Notes: generated by a model not told the origin, from the letters alone. DNA of 64,000 bases from Lewinella sp. IMCC34191 (GCF_003390935.1 NZ_QNQZ01000001.1:620001-684000); one strand, 5' to 3'. Counted from the stretch's first letter, positions 1 through 10,942 are shown. Translations and numbers: made by a program.

Positions 1-729
1 ATAAGCGGCCCCCTCCGCGTAGGCACCGTCGGGTGCGTATTGCGCGTATGCAAGGGGTAGGTACGTCAGTGCGCGTTGTATGAGTGAATCCGCCGCCGCT
101 GGAAAATTCTCGTAAAATGCAATGGCCGCCACGCCCAGCCCGCCATTGCATACCTGGTTCCAATTGTTGGTCGTGCTTACCCACCATCCCGGCTTATCCA
201 GCGCGGGCCGAATCGCCTTATCGTATGTGGCCCGCGTCAAGGTCGTTCGATCGCTTTCGCTCAGGGCATCGTACAACCAGTCGTAGCCTATCGCCAGGGC
301 CGTGGCCATTTCCGCTACGTCTAGAAAATGATCGGGATTCAAATCGGGGTAAGCCGCAACGTGCAGTAGCTCGCGCCGCGCCCGTTCGAAATACTTTCGG
401 TCGTCCGTCATGCGAAAGGCATAGCTCAGATGCAGTACACGCTTCAGCACGGTCCGGCTGGAAGTGAGTAATCGCCGTCCGATCATTTGCCGGTCTTCGG
501 GGGGCAGGGATAGCATGCCGTCGGCCACTTCCAGCAGGCGGTGGTTCAGGGATGAGAATAGACTGTCCCGGGCCACCTGCTTCCTGTAAGATTCAAGTTG
601 GTCGACAGTGAGGAAAAGCCTCGGATGGGATAATTCGGGGGCTTCCTGCGTGAGGCAGGGCAAGGATAGTAGGAAGAGGCTCAGGGAGAAACAGAGCGCC
701 GTCCAGGGCCTGGTTTTACAAGCATGCAC
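1..729 (-). CDS. Heparinase II/III-like polysaccharide lyase (partial, N-terminal part)
   Basis: Only the first 243 codons are visible; the gene runs off the left edge. The protein opens with an export signal (a basic start, then a Leu/Ser/Phe-rich core ending near LPCLTQE). An alpha-helical region follows, containing YDWLYDAL and the strongly conserved [15 protein letters not shown] stretch, then [13 protein letters not shown]. This pattern is typical of the toroid domain of heparinase II/III-family enzymes, which cleave uronic-acid polysaccharides by elimination; the beta-sandwich domain would lie beyond the edge. There is no ATG in frame. GTG at 729 gives a good signal peptide and TTG at 738 is the alternative. 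It diverges from metK with under 50 bp between the starts. The exact substrate cannot be read. Confidence 0.8.
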   Translation of the reverse strand, partial: MHACKTRPWTALCFSLSLFLLSLPCLTQEAPELSHPRLFLTVDQLESYRKQVARDSLFSSLNHRLLEVADGMLSLPPEDRQMIGRRLLTSSRTVLKRVLHLSYAFRMTDDRKYFERARRELLHVAAYPDLNPDHFLDVAEMATALAIGYDWLYDALSESDRTTLTRATYDKAIRPALDKPGWWVSTTNNWNQVCNGGLGVAAIAFYENFPAAADSLIQRALTYLPLAYAQYAPDGAYAEGAAY

Positions 730-776
730 ATCGGACAAAATACATACCTTGCGCGACTTTCCACAAAATTGAGTTC

Positions 777-2033
777 ATGCCATATCTGTTTACATCCGAG
801 TCCGTTTCGGAGGGCCATCCCGACAAAGTTGCCGACCAAATCAGCGACAACCTCGTCGATCATTTTCTCGCCTTCGACGCGAATTCCAAGGTGGCCTGCG
901 AAACATTGGTGACTACCGGGCAGGTCGTTCTGGCCGGAGAGGTGAAGTCCAGTACTTACCTCGACGTACAGGATCTGGCGCGCGACGTCATCCGGCGTAT
1001 CGGCTACACCAAGTCGGAATACATGTTTGAAGCCAACAGCTGCGGCGTGTTGTCGGCTATCCACGAGCAGTCGCCCGAAATCAGCCAGGGAGTAGAGCGG
1101 AAGTCCGCCGAGGAACAGGGGGCCGGAGACCAGGGTATGATGTTCGGCTACGCCACGGCCGAAACGGAAAACTATATGCCGCTGGCGCTGGACCTCAGCC
1201 ACCGCATATTAAAGGAATTGGCGGCGGAGCGCAGGAAAAGTGCTGGTAAAATGCCTTATCTGCGTCCCGATGCGAAAAGCCAGGTCACGATCGAATACGA
1301 TGACGACCACCAGCCGATCCGCATCGATAGCATCGTTGTTTCTACCCAGCACGATCCCTTCGGTTCGGACGAAATGATGCTGGCCACGATCCGGCAGGAT
1401 GTCATCGACTACATCATCCCTGCCGTCCGCGATCAGCTTCACCCTGACCTGCAGAAGCTCTTTACGGATACGATCACTTATCACGTTAACCCGACGGGCA
1501 AATTCGTTATCGGCGGTCCCCACGGGGACACCGGCCTAACGGGCCGGAAGATCATCGTCGATACATACGGCGGCAAGGGAGCGCACGGAGGCGGAGCCTT
1601 TAGCGGAAAGGACCCCAGCAAAGTAGACCGCTCGGCAGCCTATGCCACCCGTCACATTGCCAAAAACCTGGTGGCCGCCGGTGTCGCCGGAGAAGTCCTC
1701 GTCCAGGTGAGCTACGCGATCGGGGTAGCAAAGCCCACCAATATCTACGTCAATACCTACGGCTCGGCGAAGGTCGACCAGACCGATGCCGAAATAGCCG
1801 GCAAGGTGGCCACCATCTTCGATATGCGGCCCTATGCGATCGAGCAGCGGCTAAAACTGCGCAATCCGATTTACCTGGATACCGCCGCCTACGGTCACAT
1901 GGGTCGGGAAAGTGAAACGAAGGAGATGACGTTCCGCAACGGTTCGGGGGAGACCAAAACCATGACGGTCGAAACCTTCACCTGGGAAAAACTCGATTAC
2001 GTCGACCGCATTCGGGAGGCTTTCGGCCTGTAA
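777..2033 (+). CDS. metK: S-adenosylmethionine synthetase
   Basis: This cytosolic enzyme makes S-adenosylmethionine from methionine and ATP, supplying the methyl donor for the cell. The 418-residue protein has the N-terminal GHPDK motif at residues 13-17, the [12 protein letters not shown] loop near residue 115, and the glycine-rich segment [20 protein letters not shown] that contributes phosphate and metal ligands. Length is normal for Bacteroidota MetK, slightly longer than the E. coli enzyme. The ATG at 777 is used; a shorter ATG in another frame is a shadow. It is convergent with pyrG, the two stop codons being one base apart, so no room exists for an intergenic terminator. Confidence 0.97.
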   Translation: MPYLFTSESVSEGHPDKVADQISDNLVDHFLAFDANSKVACETLVTTGQVVLAGEVKSSTYLDVQDLARDVIRRIGYTKSEYMFEANSCGVLSAIHEQSPEISQGVERKSAEEQGAGDQGMMFGYATAETENYMPLALDLSHRILKELAAERRKSAGKMPYLRPDAKSQVTIEYDDDHQPIRIDSIVVSTQHDPFGSDEMMLATIRQDVIDYIIPAVRDQLHPDLQKLFTDTITYHVNPTGKFVIGGPHGDTGLTGRKIIVDTYGGKGAHGGGAFSGKDPSKVDRSAAYATRHIAKNLVAAGVAGEVLVQVSYAIGVAKPTNIYVNTYGSAKVDQTDAEIAGKVATIFDMRPYAIEQRLKLRNPIYLDTAAYGHMGRESETKEMTFRNGSGETKTMTVETFTWEKLDYVDRIREAFGL

Positions 2034-2034
2034 A

Positions 2035-3672
<1,638 letters not shown>

Positions 3673-3682
3673 TTACGGGACA

Positions 3683-3690
3683 CAAAGGTA
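3683..3690 (-). promoter_or_regulatory. Bacteroidota-type -7 box for pyrG
   Basis: On the minus strand this reads TACCTTTG, a perfect match to the Bacteroidota sigma-A -7 consensus TAnnTTTG, about 14 bases before the pyrG ATG. I do not see a convincing -33 element. Confidence 0.5.
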
Positions 3691-3806
3691 CACAACGGGG
3701 AGGGGAATGCCGGCGGATCAGTCACTTTGATTGTCGGTACGAAAAGTCTTGCAGGCGGTCGGCGAAACAAAAAGGAGGACGTATAAGTTAATCTCCTAGC
3801 AGCTAT

Positions 3807-3838
3807 GTTAACTCTATGTAAATTATGCGTTAACTTTA
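3807..3838 (+). promoter_or_regulatory. Promoter/operator candidate before the aspartyl protease gene
   Basis: Two copies of the palindrome GTTAAC begin at 3807 and 3829, 22 bp apart (two helical turns). The second overlaps TAACTTTA (3831-3838), a seven-of-eight match to the TAnnTTTG -7 box, 18 bases before the ATG at 3857. The repeats resemble those near 27666 and 33573, but the match is weaker. Confidence 0.35.
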
Positions 3839-3856
3839 GACCAGTATCCGCTCGTC

Positions 3857-4795
3857 ATGTTAAATCAACGTTTCGCAATTCGGTCAATCCTTTGTTTCCT
3901 GCCCTTACTATTGGCCGGACAAGTATTGAGTGCGCAACGAACGGTCAACCTGCTGCGTGCTTCCTCCGCCCTGGAACGCGGTACGGTGGCTCGGGAAGAC
4001 GCTGTACCTACCGCCGAGTCTTTCACTTTCGACCGGAATCTCATTTTCTTCGAAGCAATGGTGGATGGTGCCCCCGGGAAATTTATCCTGGATACCGGTG
4101 CGCCCACCCTGGTGATGAATACGCGGGGCCAGGCTGCCGCCGGAAGCAACTACACCGGCTACGGATCCGGCGGAGAGGTGGCTTTGTCGGACCATCGGGT
4201 AGCTCAGTTCGAAATGGTGGGTCGGACGATCGAAAATTACTGGGCGATTGGCCTGGACCTGCGGAATATGGAACGCCGCGTCGGTCAGCGCATCGACGGT
4301 ATGGTGGGCTACGAACTGCTGAACGATGGAGAACTGCGCATCGATTACGCCAACCGCTCGTTTCGCTTATTACCATCCGAACGCTCACCAACGCACGGGC
4401 AGGCCACGCCCCGAGCCGTATTACGATTCAGTCTGGTCGATCATTTGCCCATCGTACGGATACGTATCGAAGGAAAGCGCTACAACTTTGCCATCGATAC
4501 CGGAGCCGGAAGTAACCTGGTCGACGAGTCGGTCGCCCGTGAATTGGCCCTGGAGCCCACCGGCGGCGCCATGAATATTCAGGGACTTGACGGTCGGGCG
4601 GTAGAAGCCAGTATTTTCTCTTTACCCACGCCGGAAGAATTCGATGGCGGAGAGCGGGATATTTCCCTGGTCGCGATGGATCTCAGCCACCTCCGCGAGA
4701 ACGGCCGCGAACTTGCCGGCATCCTTGGCTCGGCCTTTCTTAGCCAGTACACGGTAGGGATTGACTACCGCCGCCGCCGGATCTATATCTGGTAA
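3857..4795 (+). CDS. Exported retropepsin/pepsin-like aspartyl protease family protein
   Basis: The 312-residue protein begins with a signal peptide (hydrophobic ILCFLPLLLAG core, likely cut after VLSAQ). It contains two retropepsin-like halves, each with an active-site triad: FILDTGAP around Asp79 and FAIDTGAG around Asp214. A hydrophobic-glycine segment follows each one (GMVGYELL, GILGSAFL). This is the layout of bacterial pepsin/retropepsin-like proteins with both aspartates in one chain, so it may act as a monomer, probably in the periplasm or at the surface. Substrate is unknown. It stands alone between pyrG (divergent) and leuS. The ATG at 3857 is preferred over an out-of-frame ATG at 3805. 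Confidence 0.8.
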   Translation: MLNQRFAIRSILCFLPLLLAGQVLSAQRTVNLLRASSALERGTVAREDAVPTAESFTFDRNLIFFEAMVDGAPGKFILDTGAPTLVMNTRGQAAAGSNYTGYGSGGEVALSDHRVAQFEMVGRTIENYWAIGLDLRNMERRVGQRIDGMVGYELLNDGELRIDYANRSFRLLPSERSPTHGQATPRAVLRFSLVDHLPIVRIRIEGKRYNFAIDTGAGSNLVDESVARELALEPTGGAMNIQGLDGRAVEASIFSLPTPEEFDGGERDISLVAMDLSHLRENGRELAGILGSAFLSQYTVGIDYRRRRIYIW

Positions 4796-4851
4796 GTTAC
4801 CAACCTTCCGGTTCTTGGTTTTCATTTATCCTGCGCCCCGTCGCAATGCTT

Positions 4852-4859
4852 TACCTTTG
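4852..4859 (+). promoter_or_regulatory. -7 box for leuS
   Basis: TACCTTTG is a perfect TAnnTTTG match 24 bases before the leuS ATG. No T-box-like leader is visible in the short gap. Confidence 0.5.
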
Positions 4860-4882
4860 CCTGTCTCACTAAGCATGGCCGC

Positions 4883-7789
4883 ATGAAATTTGACGTACAG
4901 CACCTTGACCAAAAATGGCAGGCGTACTGGAAAGAGCACAAGACTTACCGCACTCTTAATCAAACCGATAAACCGAAATACTACGTCCTGGACATGTTCC
5001 CGTACCCCTCCGGGTCGGGACTACACGTCGGCCATCCGCTGGGCTATATCGGCTCGGATATCGTAGCCCGTTACTGGCGTCAGGCGGGGTATAACGTGCT
5101 GCACCCTATGGGTTTTGATGCCTTTGGCCTGCCGGCCGAACAGTATGCTATTGATACCGGGGTTCACCCGTCCGAGTCTACCGCCGTCAATACGGCCCGC
5201 TACCGGGAACAGATGGAACGACTGGGGCTTAGTTTCGACTGGGACCGCAGCGTTAATACCTCCGACCCCAACTACTTTAAGTGGACGCAGTGGATCATTG
5301 GCGAAGTGTTCGACCATTGGTACGATCGCACCGCCGACAAAGCTCGGCCCATCGCGGAACTGGTCGAACATCTCGAACGCCAGGGGACCGATGGCCTGGA
5401 CGCCGCCCAGACCGAACCGCTAAGCCTGACGGCCGCGGAATTCGCGGAAATGGGGGAAAAGCAGCGTAGCGACGTATTGATGAATTACCGGCTGGCTTTC
5501 CGCAGCGTGAGCTACGTCAACTGGTGCGAGGCACTGGGTACGGTGCTTGCCAACGACGAGGTGAAGGACGGGCGTAGCGAACGGGGCAATCACCCGGTCG
5601 AGCAGCGACCGATGCTACAGTGGAGTCTGCGCATCACGGCTTACGCGGAACGACTGCTAGCCGGGCTGGACGAAGTCGACTACAGTGAAGGCCTCAAGGC
5701 CCAACAACTGAACTGGATCGGGAAAAGCACGGGGGCGCTGGTCCACTTCGACATCAAAGGCCACGATGGGAAACTGGATATTTTCACTACCCGGCCGGAT
5801 ACGATCTACGGTACCACCTTCATGGTGATCGCACCGGAGCACGACTTGGTGCATACCCTGACCACCGAAGACCAGCGTACGATAATCGACGAGTATCTCG
5901 ATTACGTCGGCAGGCGGAGTGAGCTGGACCGCATGAGTGAGAACCGCGTCACCGGAGCCTTTACGGGGGCCTACGCCATCAACCCGTTCAACAAGGCGGA
6001 GGTGCCGATCTACATCGCGGAGTATGTCCTCAAGGACTACGGCACCGGAGCGATCATGGCCGTACCCAGTGACGACGACCGCGACAAACGGTTTGCCCAG
6101 AAATTTGGCATCGACATCGTGGACGTGGTCGACAAGACGGACTATCCCGGCGCCACGCTGAAGGATAAGGTTGGGCGGATCATCAACTCCGACTTCATGA
6201 ACGGCATGGAGGTGCCGGAAGCGATCGATGCGGCCACCGAACGTATCGAAGCGATGGGTCGGGGCGAGCGGCAGATCAATTACCGTATTCGCGACCTGGT
6301 ATTCAGTCGCCAGCGCTACTGGGGGGAACCCTGGCCGATCGAATACGACGAACAGGATATTCCCCACCGGGTACCTACCGCCGATCTACCGGTAGAGTTG
6401 CCGGAAATGGATGACTTCCGGGCCGTCAACGGTGCCTCGCCGCTAGAACGAGCGACAGATTGGATACAGCACGGAGATCGTCGTCGGGAAACCGATACCA
6501 TGCCGGCCACGGCGGGATCGAACTGGTACTACTTGCGGTATATGGACCCCAACAACGACGGAGCCTTTGTCGGGACGGACGCGGTGGACTACTGGCAGGA
6601 CGTGGATCTCTACGTCGGGGGGGCGGAGCATGCGGTGAGCCACATCCTCTATAGCCGGCTTATTCATAAGTTTCTTTATGACCTCGGGAAGGTTCCCACA
6701 CGCGAACCGTACAAGAAGCTGCTCAACCAGGGGATGATCGGCGGACCGATCAGCTACATCCACCTGGGGATTCTGCTTACCGATGACGGGCAACGCCATC
6801 CCGTGTGGGTCAGCAGCGACACGGCTGAGGGCAGCCCGCTGGAAGTGCCGGGGATCGGCAAGGGTCACCTGGTGCTCGATGAGAGCACGGGCAGGCGCCT
6901 TACCCCGCTACGCTTCGTAACCGAAACTTCCGTGAATAACGAAAGCAGTTTCCGGCTCTACCACACGGATGTAGAAGAGGCCCAACGGCTCGACCACCAG
7001 GATGCCGCCTATTTCCGAACCATTTTACAGCAGGGCGCCGCGTTCGCCTGGTCGCTGGATAAGGAAGGTCGGCAATACCTTGAACTGAGTGCCGAACAGG
7101 GCAAGATGTCGAAGCGGAAGTACAACGCGGTCAACCCCGACGACATCTGCAACCGCTACGGTGCGGACTGCTTCCGTATGTATGAGATGTTTCTCGGACC
7201 GATCGATCAGGCAAAACCCTGGAGCGTCTCGGGCATCGACGGCGTATACCGTTTTCTGCGCCGCTTCTGGAACATGTTCGTCGGCGACGGAGATCGGTTA
7301 CGCGTTAGCGATGACGAGCCGAGCCGGGAAGAGCTGAAAGTTTTACATACCCTGATCAAAAAGGTTACCGAAGACATTGAAAAGCTGAGTTTTAATACCT
7401 GCGTCAGTGCCTTCATGGTGGCATCCAACGACCTGATCAAACTGAAGTGTAATAAACGGGCCGTGCTTGAACCGATGGTCCGGCTCATTGCTCCCTTCGC
7501 CCCCCACCTTTCGGAAGAACTTTACCGGGCACTGGGCGGTACCGAAAGCGTGCATTATGCTGCCTGGCCGGAATTCGAGGAGCGCCACCTGGTTGAAGAT
7601 AGCATCACCTATCCGATTGCCTTTAATGGCAAAACTCGCCTGACGCTGGACTTTCCGGTGGAAGCATCCCGCCAGGATATCGAGGCCTCCGCCCGTGCGG
7701 ATGCGCAAGTACAGGTATATTTGGAGGGTAAAGCCGTTCGCAAGGTTATTGTAGTACCTAAGCGAATGGTCAATTTCGTAGTGGGCTAG
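4883..7789 (+). CDS. leuS: Leucyl-tRNA synthetase
   Basis: This cytosolic enzyme charges tRNA-Leu. The 968-residue protein is a class I synthetase. Its HIGH-type signature is in PYPSGSGLHVGHPLGY (HVGH at 48-51) and its KMSKS-type loop is KMSKRKYN near residue 742. Between them lies the CP1 editing domain (TTRPDTIYGTTFMVIAPEH and the DDDRDKRFA segment), which clears mischarged tRNA. A C-terminal anticodon-binding helical domain and a short Leu-specific C-terminal domain follow. The chain is longer than E. coli LeuRS (860 residues), with insertions after residue 155 and around the catalytic core as is common in Bacteroidota. The stop is followed after about 20 bases by the PD-(D/E)XK-like gene. 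Confidence 0.96.
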   Translation: MKFDVQHLDQKWQAYWKEHKTYRTLNQTDKPKYYVLDMFPYPSGSGLHVGHPLGYIGSDIVARYWRQAGYNVLHPMGFDAFGLPAEQYAIDTGVHPSESTAVNTARYREQMERLGLSFDWDRSVNTSDPNYFKWTQWIIGEVFDHWYDRTADKARPIAELVEHLERQGTDGLDAAQTEPLSLTAAEFAEMGEKQRSDVLMNYRLAFRSVSYVNWCEALGTVLANDEVKDGRSERGNHPVEQRPMLQWSLRITAYAERLLAGLDEVDYSEGLKAQQLNWIGKSTGALVHFDIKGHDGKLDIFTTRPDTIYGTTFMVIAPEHDLVHTLTTEDQRTIIDEYLDYVGRRSELDRMSENRVTGAFTGAYAINPFNKAEVPIYIAEYVLKDYGTGAIMAVPSDDDRDKRFAQKFGIDIVDVVDKTDYPGATLKDKVGRIINSDFMNGMEVPEAIDAATERIEAMGRGERQINYRIRDLVFSRQRYWGEPWPIEYDEQDIPHRVPTADLPVELPEMDDFRAVNGASPLERATDWIQHGDRRRETDTMPATAGSNWYYLRYMDPNNDGAFVGTDAVDYWQDVDLYVGGAEHAVSHILYSRLIHKFLYDLGKVPTREPYKKLLNQGMIGGPISYIHLGILLTDDGQRHPVWVSSDTAEGSPLEVPGIGKGHLVLDESTGRRLTPLRFVTETSVNNESSFRLYHTDVEEAQRLDHQDAAYFRTILQQGAAFAWSLDKEGRQYLELSAEQGKMSKRKYNAVNPDDICNRYGADCFRMYEMFLGPIDQAKPWSVSGIDGVYRFLRRFWNMFVGDGDRLRVSDDEPSREELKVLHTLIKKVTEDIEKLSFNTCVSAFMVASNDLIKLKCNKRAVLEPMVRLIAPFAPHLSEELYRALGGTESVHYAAWPEFEERHLVEDSITYPIAFNGKTRLTLDFPVEASRQDIEASARADAQVQVYLEGKAVRKVIVVPKRMVNFVVG

Positions 7790-7811
7790 TAATAAGTGAT
7801 CGGCGCGTATT

Positions 7812-8402
7812 TTGGCTTCCGTGAATACTTTCATAGAAAGCGATCTCCGGTTTGAGTTTCCGGAAAATTGGTCCGTCCGTAAGTTCGATCAGACGGCTGC
7901 CTACCGCAGTCTGAGCGGCTTCGGACTGAAGGGGGTCGACTTTTTATGCCTGGCTCCGGCCGGGGATCTCTGGCTCGTGGAGGTGAAAAATTTTCAGCGA
8001 CGACTCGGCCGCGCTTTTACCCCCCGGCGCGGTCCAGACCACATAGCTAAACAGGTAGGTAAAAAATTTGTGGATACCGGACGGCTGATCCGGCTGATGG
8101 ACCGGGCCATGCAAAGAAGGTGGTATGGTCGTCTGCTGTGGCTCTGGTCCCGGCTTTGGGGGGGGCTTTCAACGGCGGGTCACTATGGATTCTGGGCCGA
8201 AGCCAATCGGAGAGTGGCCGATCCCAGACGGGTGGTCTGCCTGCTGTGGCTGGAATTGCCGGACCGGGAGAATGATTATCTGATCACGGTACGGGACGCC
8301 GTGGAGGAAGAACTCGAACCCGGCGTACGATTAGTCGTAGCCGGATCGCAGACGGGGGAGAAGCTTCCCTTTTCCGTTACGCCAAAAGCTGCTACGCTAT
8401 GA
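7812..8402 (+). CDS. Uncharacterised protein with a PD-(D/E)XK-like nuclease motif
   Basis: I do not recognise a named family. The 196-residue protein has the core of a restriction-type nuclease fold: a predicted strand with Asp43 (GVDFLCLA), then Glu57-x-Lys59 in LWLVEVKNF, which together make the D...ExK metal site. A basic, tryptophan- and arginine-rich segment (about residues 85-125) follows and could bind nucleic acid or a membrane surface. No ATG lies in frame; TTG at 7812 is the first possible start after the upstream stop and GTG at 7821 is an alternative. Its TGA overlaps the ATG of the Lrp-type regulator, so the two are probably translated together. It may be a DNA-repair or defence nuclease, or an inactive relative. 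Confidence 0.6.
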   Translation: MASVNTFIESDLRFEFPENWSVRKFDQTAAYRSLSGFGLKGVDFLCLAPAGDLWLVEVKNFQRRLGRAFTPRRGPDHIAKQVGKKFVDTGRLIRLMDRAMQRRWYGRLLWLWSRLWGGLSTAGHYGFWAEANRRVADPRRVVCLLWLELPDRENDYLITVRDAVEEELEPGVRLVVAGSQTGEKLPFSVTPKAATL

Positions 8403-8926
8403 AACCTGCTTACGAACTGGACGATCTGGACCGCAAGATCCTGGCCCTGCTCATGGAAAATGCCAAGCGACCCTATACGGAGTTGGGGAGCAAGCTCTTC
8501 GTCTCCGGTGGGACCATTCACGTGCGCATGAATAAACTGATCGCCGCCGGCATCGTCCAGGGGCAAACCCTGGTCGTGGATCACACCCGGCTTGGCTACG
8601 ACGTCAGCGCATTCCTGGGCATCTACCTCAAAGGAAGCGGACTATACGAGCAGGCCGCCGATTACCTGCGGGGCATACCCGAAATTGTATCCGCCCACTA
8701 TACCACGGGCGTGTACAGCATTTTCGCCCGGGTGGTGTGCCGGGATACCGACCACCTGCGTGAGGTCTTGCAGCGTATTCAGGCTTTCGAGGGCATCCAG
8801 CGCACGGAAACCTTCATCAGTCTGGAACAAACGTTCGAGCGCCCGGTGCAAGTGGTCACTAATGAGGAGCTGGAAGAGCTACGTTCTACAGACGATCCAG
8901 TAGCACCTGACCGGCCAGGTAGGTAA
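8399..8926 (+). CDS. Lrp/AsnC-family transcriptional regulator
   Basis: The 175-residue protein matches the Lrp/AsnC layout. The N-terminal winged-helix domain carries LDDLDRKILALLMENAKRPYT and a helix with HVRMNKLIAAGIV. A C-terminal ligand-binding RAM domain follows, seen in AFLGIYL and VVSAHYTTG-like strands (EIVSAHYTTGVYSIFARVVC). These regulators bind amino acids as octamers and control metabolic genes. The ATG overlaps the stop of the preceding nuclease-like gene (ATGA). The last 41 bases overlap the convergent phzF-like gene. The C-terminal tail after about residue 155 is acidic and longer than usual. Confidence 0.85.
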   Translation: MKPAYELDDLDRKILALLMENAKRPYTELGSKLFVSGGTIHVRMNKLIAAGIVQGQTLVVDHTRLGYDVSAFLGIYLKGSGLYEQAADYLRGIPEIVSAHYTTGVYSIFARVVCRDTDHLREVLQRIQAFEGIQRTETFISLEQTFERPVQVVTNEELEELRSTDDPVAPDRPGR

Positions 8927-9701
8927 TCGCCTGCCCCGAGATGCGGACTTTTTTTCCGCGCATTTCACAGTACAGCCGACCACCCCGTGACGACAGCTGA
9001 CGCGCCGTCAGCTTTTTCTTTTTCAGTTTCTTGGCCCATAGCGGAGCGAGAACCGTGTGGGCCGAACCGGTGACGGGATCCTCCTCGATTCCCTGGACCG
9101 GATAGAAGCAGCGGCTAACAAAATCCACCTTATTGCCGGGTGCCGTGACGATCAGGCCGCGCTGTTTTAGTTTGGCGATGATGTGGTGATTGGGTTTCAG
9201 GCTCTCGACCTGCTGTTGGTCTTCCAACACGACGATGAGGTCGTCAGTGCCTTCGTACACCGAGACCGGCTTCAGTCCGGCGAGCGCGCCGCGGACTTTT
9301 TTCGATGACTTGACCTTTTTTGGTTTGTCGGCCGGAAAGGTCATGGTGTAGGAGCCTTCGTCGGTGTCCGGGTCGACGGTGATGATTTCCCCTGCCTTGG
9401 TCTTAAAGCGTAGCCTTTCCAGATCTTTTCCACCGGACCGATACAGGACATGAGCGGCGGCAAGCGTGGCATGACCGCAAAGGCGTACCTCACTTGCGGG
9501 GGTGAACCACCGAATATCGAACTTCCCTTTGCCGCGGATGACCACGAAAGCCGTTTCGGACAGATTATTCTCCGCGGCAATTTGTTGCATGAGCTTATCC
9601 GAGGGGAATTCGGGAACGGGCACCACGGCCGCCGGATTACCGCCGAATAGCTTGTCGGTGAAGGCGTCAACCTGGTATAAAGGGAGATTATGCATAAACA
9701 A
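8886..9701 (-). CDS. PhzF-family epimerase/isomerase
   Basis: The 271-residue protein has the PhzF/diaminopimelate-epimerase-like fold. The N-terminal signature is YQVDAFTDKLFGGNPAAVVP, followed by NNLSETAFVV with the likely general-acid glutamate, then FTPASEVRLCGHATLAAAHV. The second half carries EEDPVTGSAHTVLAPLW. These are the hallmark segments of the family, whose best-known member isomerises a phenazine precursor; most relatives have unknown substrates and there are no phenazine genes here. Two start codons are possible, 9701 (ATG) and 9695 (ATG); the second fits the family start MHNLPLYQVDAF. It is convergent with the Lrp-type gene. Confidence 0.88.
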   Translation of the reverse strand: MFMHNLPLYQVDAFTDKLFGGNPAAVVPVPEFPSDKLMQQIAAENNLSETAFVVIRGKGKFDIRWFTPASEVRLCGHATLAAAHVLYRSGGKDLERLRFKTKAGEIITVDPDTDEGSYTMTFPADKPKKVKSSKKVRGALAGLKPVSVYEGTDDLIVVLEDQQQVESLKPNHHIIAKLKQRGLIVTAPGNKVDFVSRCFYPVQGIEEDPVTGSAHTVLAPLWAKKLKKKKLTARQLSSRGGRLYCEMRGKKVRISGQAITYLAGQVLLDRL

Positions 9702-9852
9702 TATTTAAAATAACTGATTAAACGCTGCAATTCAATCCATAGCCAACGTTTCATCGTACGGACTATGGGTGCTTAGAGTGACTATTTGGATGATTGACCG
9801 TCTAAATCTGTAGCTCTGCGGCGCATACATTCACTTTGATGAAGCCAAACTT

Positions 9853-10194
9853 ATGAATTCTTACAATACACATCTCATGGATCACCTATTCCTACGGGAA
9901 GGGACAACCTATATTAAGATTCCCCTACGGGACATTCACTACATCCAGGCCGACGGCAACTACGCCTACATCCAGACCCGCGATAAGCGGTTTGCCATTA
10001 AGCGCAGCCTGGCTACGATAGCCGACGAACTGGACAGCACCCACTTCGTGCGGGCCAGCCGCGGACTCCTAGTCAATTTCGCCCAGGTCAAAAGCGTGAG
10101 TTTCGCGGACGGCGTACTACAGCTAGCCGACCAGCAGCTAAAAATGGGCAAGGCATACCATGCCGATATCAAAAGCCGCATGCCCCGTCTGTAG
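9853..10194 (+). CDS. Stand-alone LytTR DNA-binding protein
   Basis: The 113-residue protein is essentially one LytTR domain: the strand IPLRDIHYIQADGNYAYIQT, the conserved KRSLATIADEL segment and FVRASRGLLVNFAQVKS. LytTR domains bind direct repeats in DNA and usually follow a receiver or membrane domain. Here neither is present, so activity would have to be set by expression level, partner proteins or redox. No adjacent histidine kinase exists. The ATG at 9853 is used. It is followed after 37 bases by the exonuclease gene. Confidence 0.85.
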   Translation: MNSYNTHLMDHLFLREGTTYIKIPLRDIHYIQADGNYAYIQTRDKRFAIKRSLATIADELDSTHFVRASRGLLVNFAQVKSVSFADGVLQLADQQLKMGKAYHADIKSRMPRL

Positions 10195-10231
10195 ACATTG
10201 AACGTAGTTATGGGGTAGCCGTTCTCCCTCT

Positions 10232-10774
10232 GTGAGATTCATCGTGTACGACATCGAAGCCACCTGCTGGGAGGGACGCCCTCCTGGCATGGTGCAGGAA
10301 ACTATTGAAATCGGTGCCTACGAGGTGAATGCCTTCGGGGAAGTCGGCAGCGCCTTTAGCCGCCTCATCAAGCCGATCCTTCATCCCCAGCTCAGCTACT
10401 TCTGCCGGCGGCTTACCCAGATCGAGCAATCGGATATCGACCGAGCGCGAGACTTTTCCCGGGTGATAGGGGCCTTTCGTGACTGGGTCACCGCCGAACC
10501 CGATCCCTACGTGCTCGCTGCCTGGGGAGATTTCGATCAGCGCCAGCTGCGACGCGATTGCGAGCTGCACGATCTCGATGACGGATGGCTGGAGCCCCAC
10601 ATCAATCTCAAGGCCCAGTACCGGGACCTACGCGGCCTTCCCAAAAAGCGTGGCCTGGCTTCCGCCGTGCGCCACGAAGGATTTGAATGGACCGGGGAGC
10701 AACACCGGGCGCTGGACGATGCCGAAAATACGGTCAAGGTCTTTCGCAAGTTGCTGGATATGTGGCGGTATTGA
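10232..10774 (+). CDS. DEDDh-family 3'-5' exonuclease
   Basis: The 180-residue protein contains the exonuclease signature in order: YDIEAT with Asp7 and Glu9, the middle aspartate in AAWGDFDQRQL near residue 99, and HRALDDAENT near residue 158 with the His-Asp pair of the DEDDh class. It resembles KapD/ERI-1-like exonucleases that trim RNA or single-stranded DNA ends, rather than the proofreading subunit of DNA polymerase III, because it is short and lacks extra domains. The start is GTG at 10232. It lies between the LytTR gene and the MFS carrier on the same strand. Confidence 0.85.
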   Translation: MRFIVYDIEATCWEGRPPGMVQETIEIGAYEVNAFGEVGSAFSRLIKPILHPQLSYFCRRLTQIEQSDIDRARDFSRVIGAFRDWVTAEPDPYVLAAWGDFDQRQLRRDCELHDLDDGWLEPHINLKAQYRDLRGLPKKRGLASAVRHEGFEWTGEQHRALDDAENTVKVFRKLLDMWRY

Positions 10775-10848
10775 GAATATCCAACCTGGTCTGGGGCGGG
10801 GACTTAAATGCGACTCTCTCGGGTGGCAAACAAGTAGTCCGTTAAACG

Positions 10849-10856
10849 TAGTTTTG
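10849..10856 (+). promoter_or_regulatory. -7 box upstream of the MFS gene
   Basis: TAGTTTTG fits TAnnTTTG perfectly. A transcript would begin near 10863, so the MFS start must lie downstream of that. This matters because the first transmembrane segment is encoded from about 10895 although no ATG is available. Confidence 0.4.
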
Positions 10857-10942
10857 CCCGCCAGAATAGTCGTCTTATCGAACACGCTACCTCCCTGGTC
10901 CGAACGCGCTTTGCCGTTGCCCTGGCCTTTGCCATAAACGGT

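Noticed and set aside
681-1202. Minus-strand frame of 173 codons opposite metK
   Set aside because: It overlaps the divergent start region and lies antisense to metK. The true minus-strand gene here is the heparinase-like one in another frame.
5657-6367. Minus-strand frame of 236 codons inside leuS
   Set aside because: Shadow of the conserved synthetase editing region.
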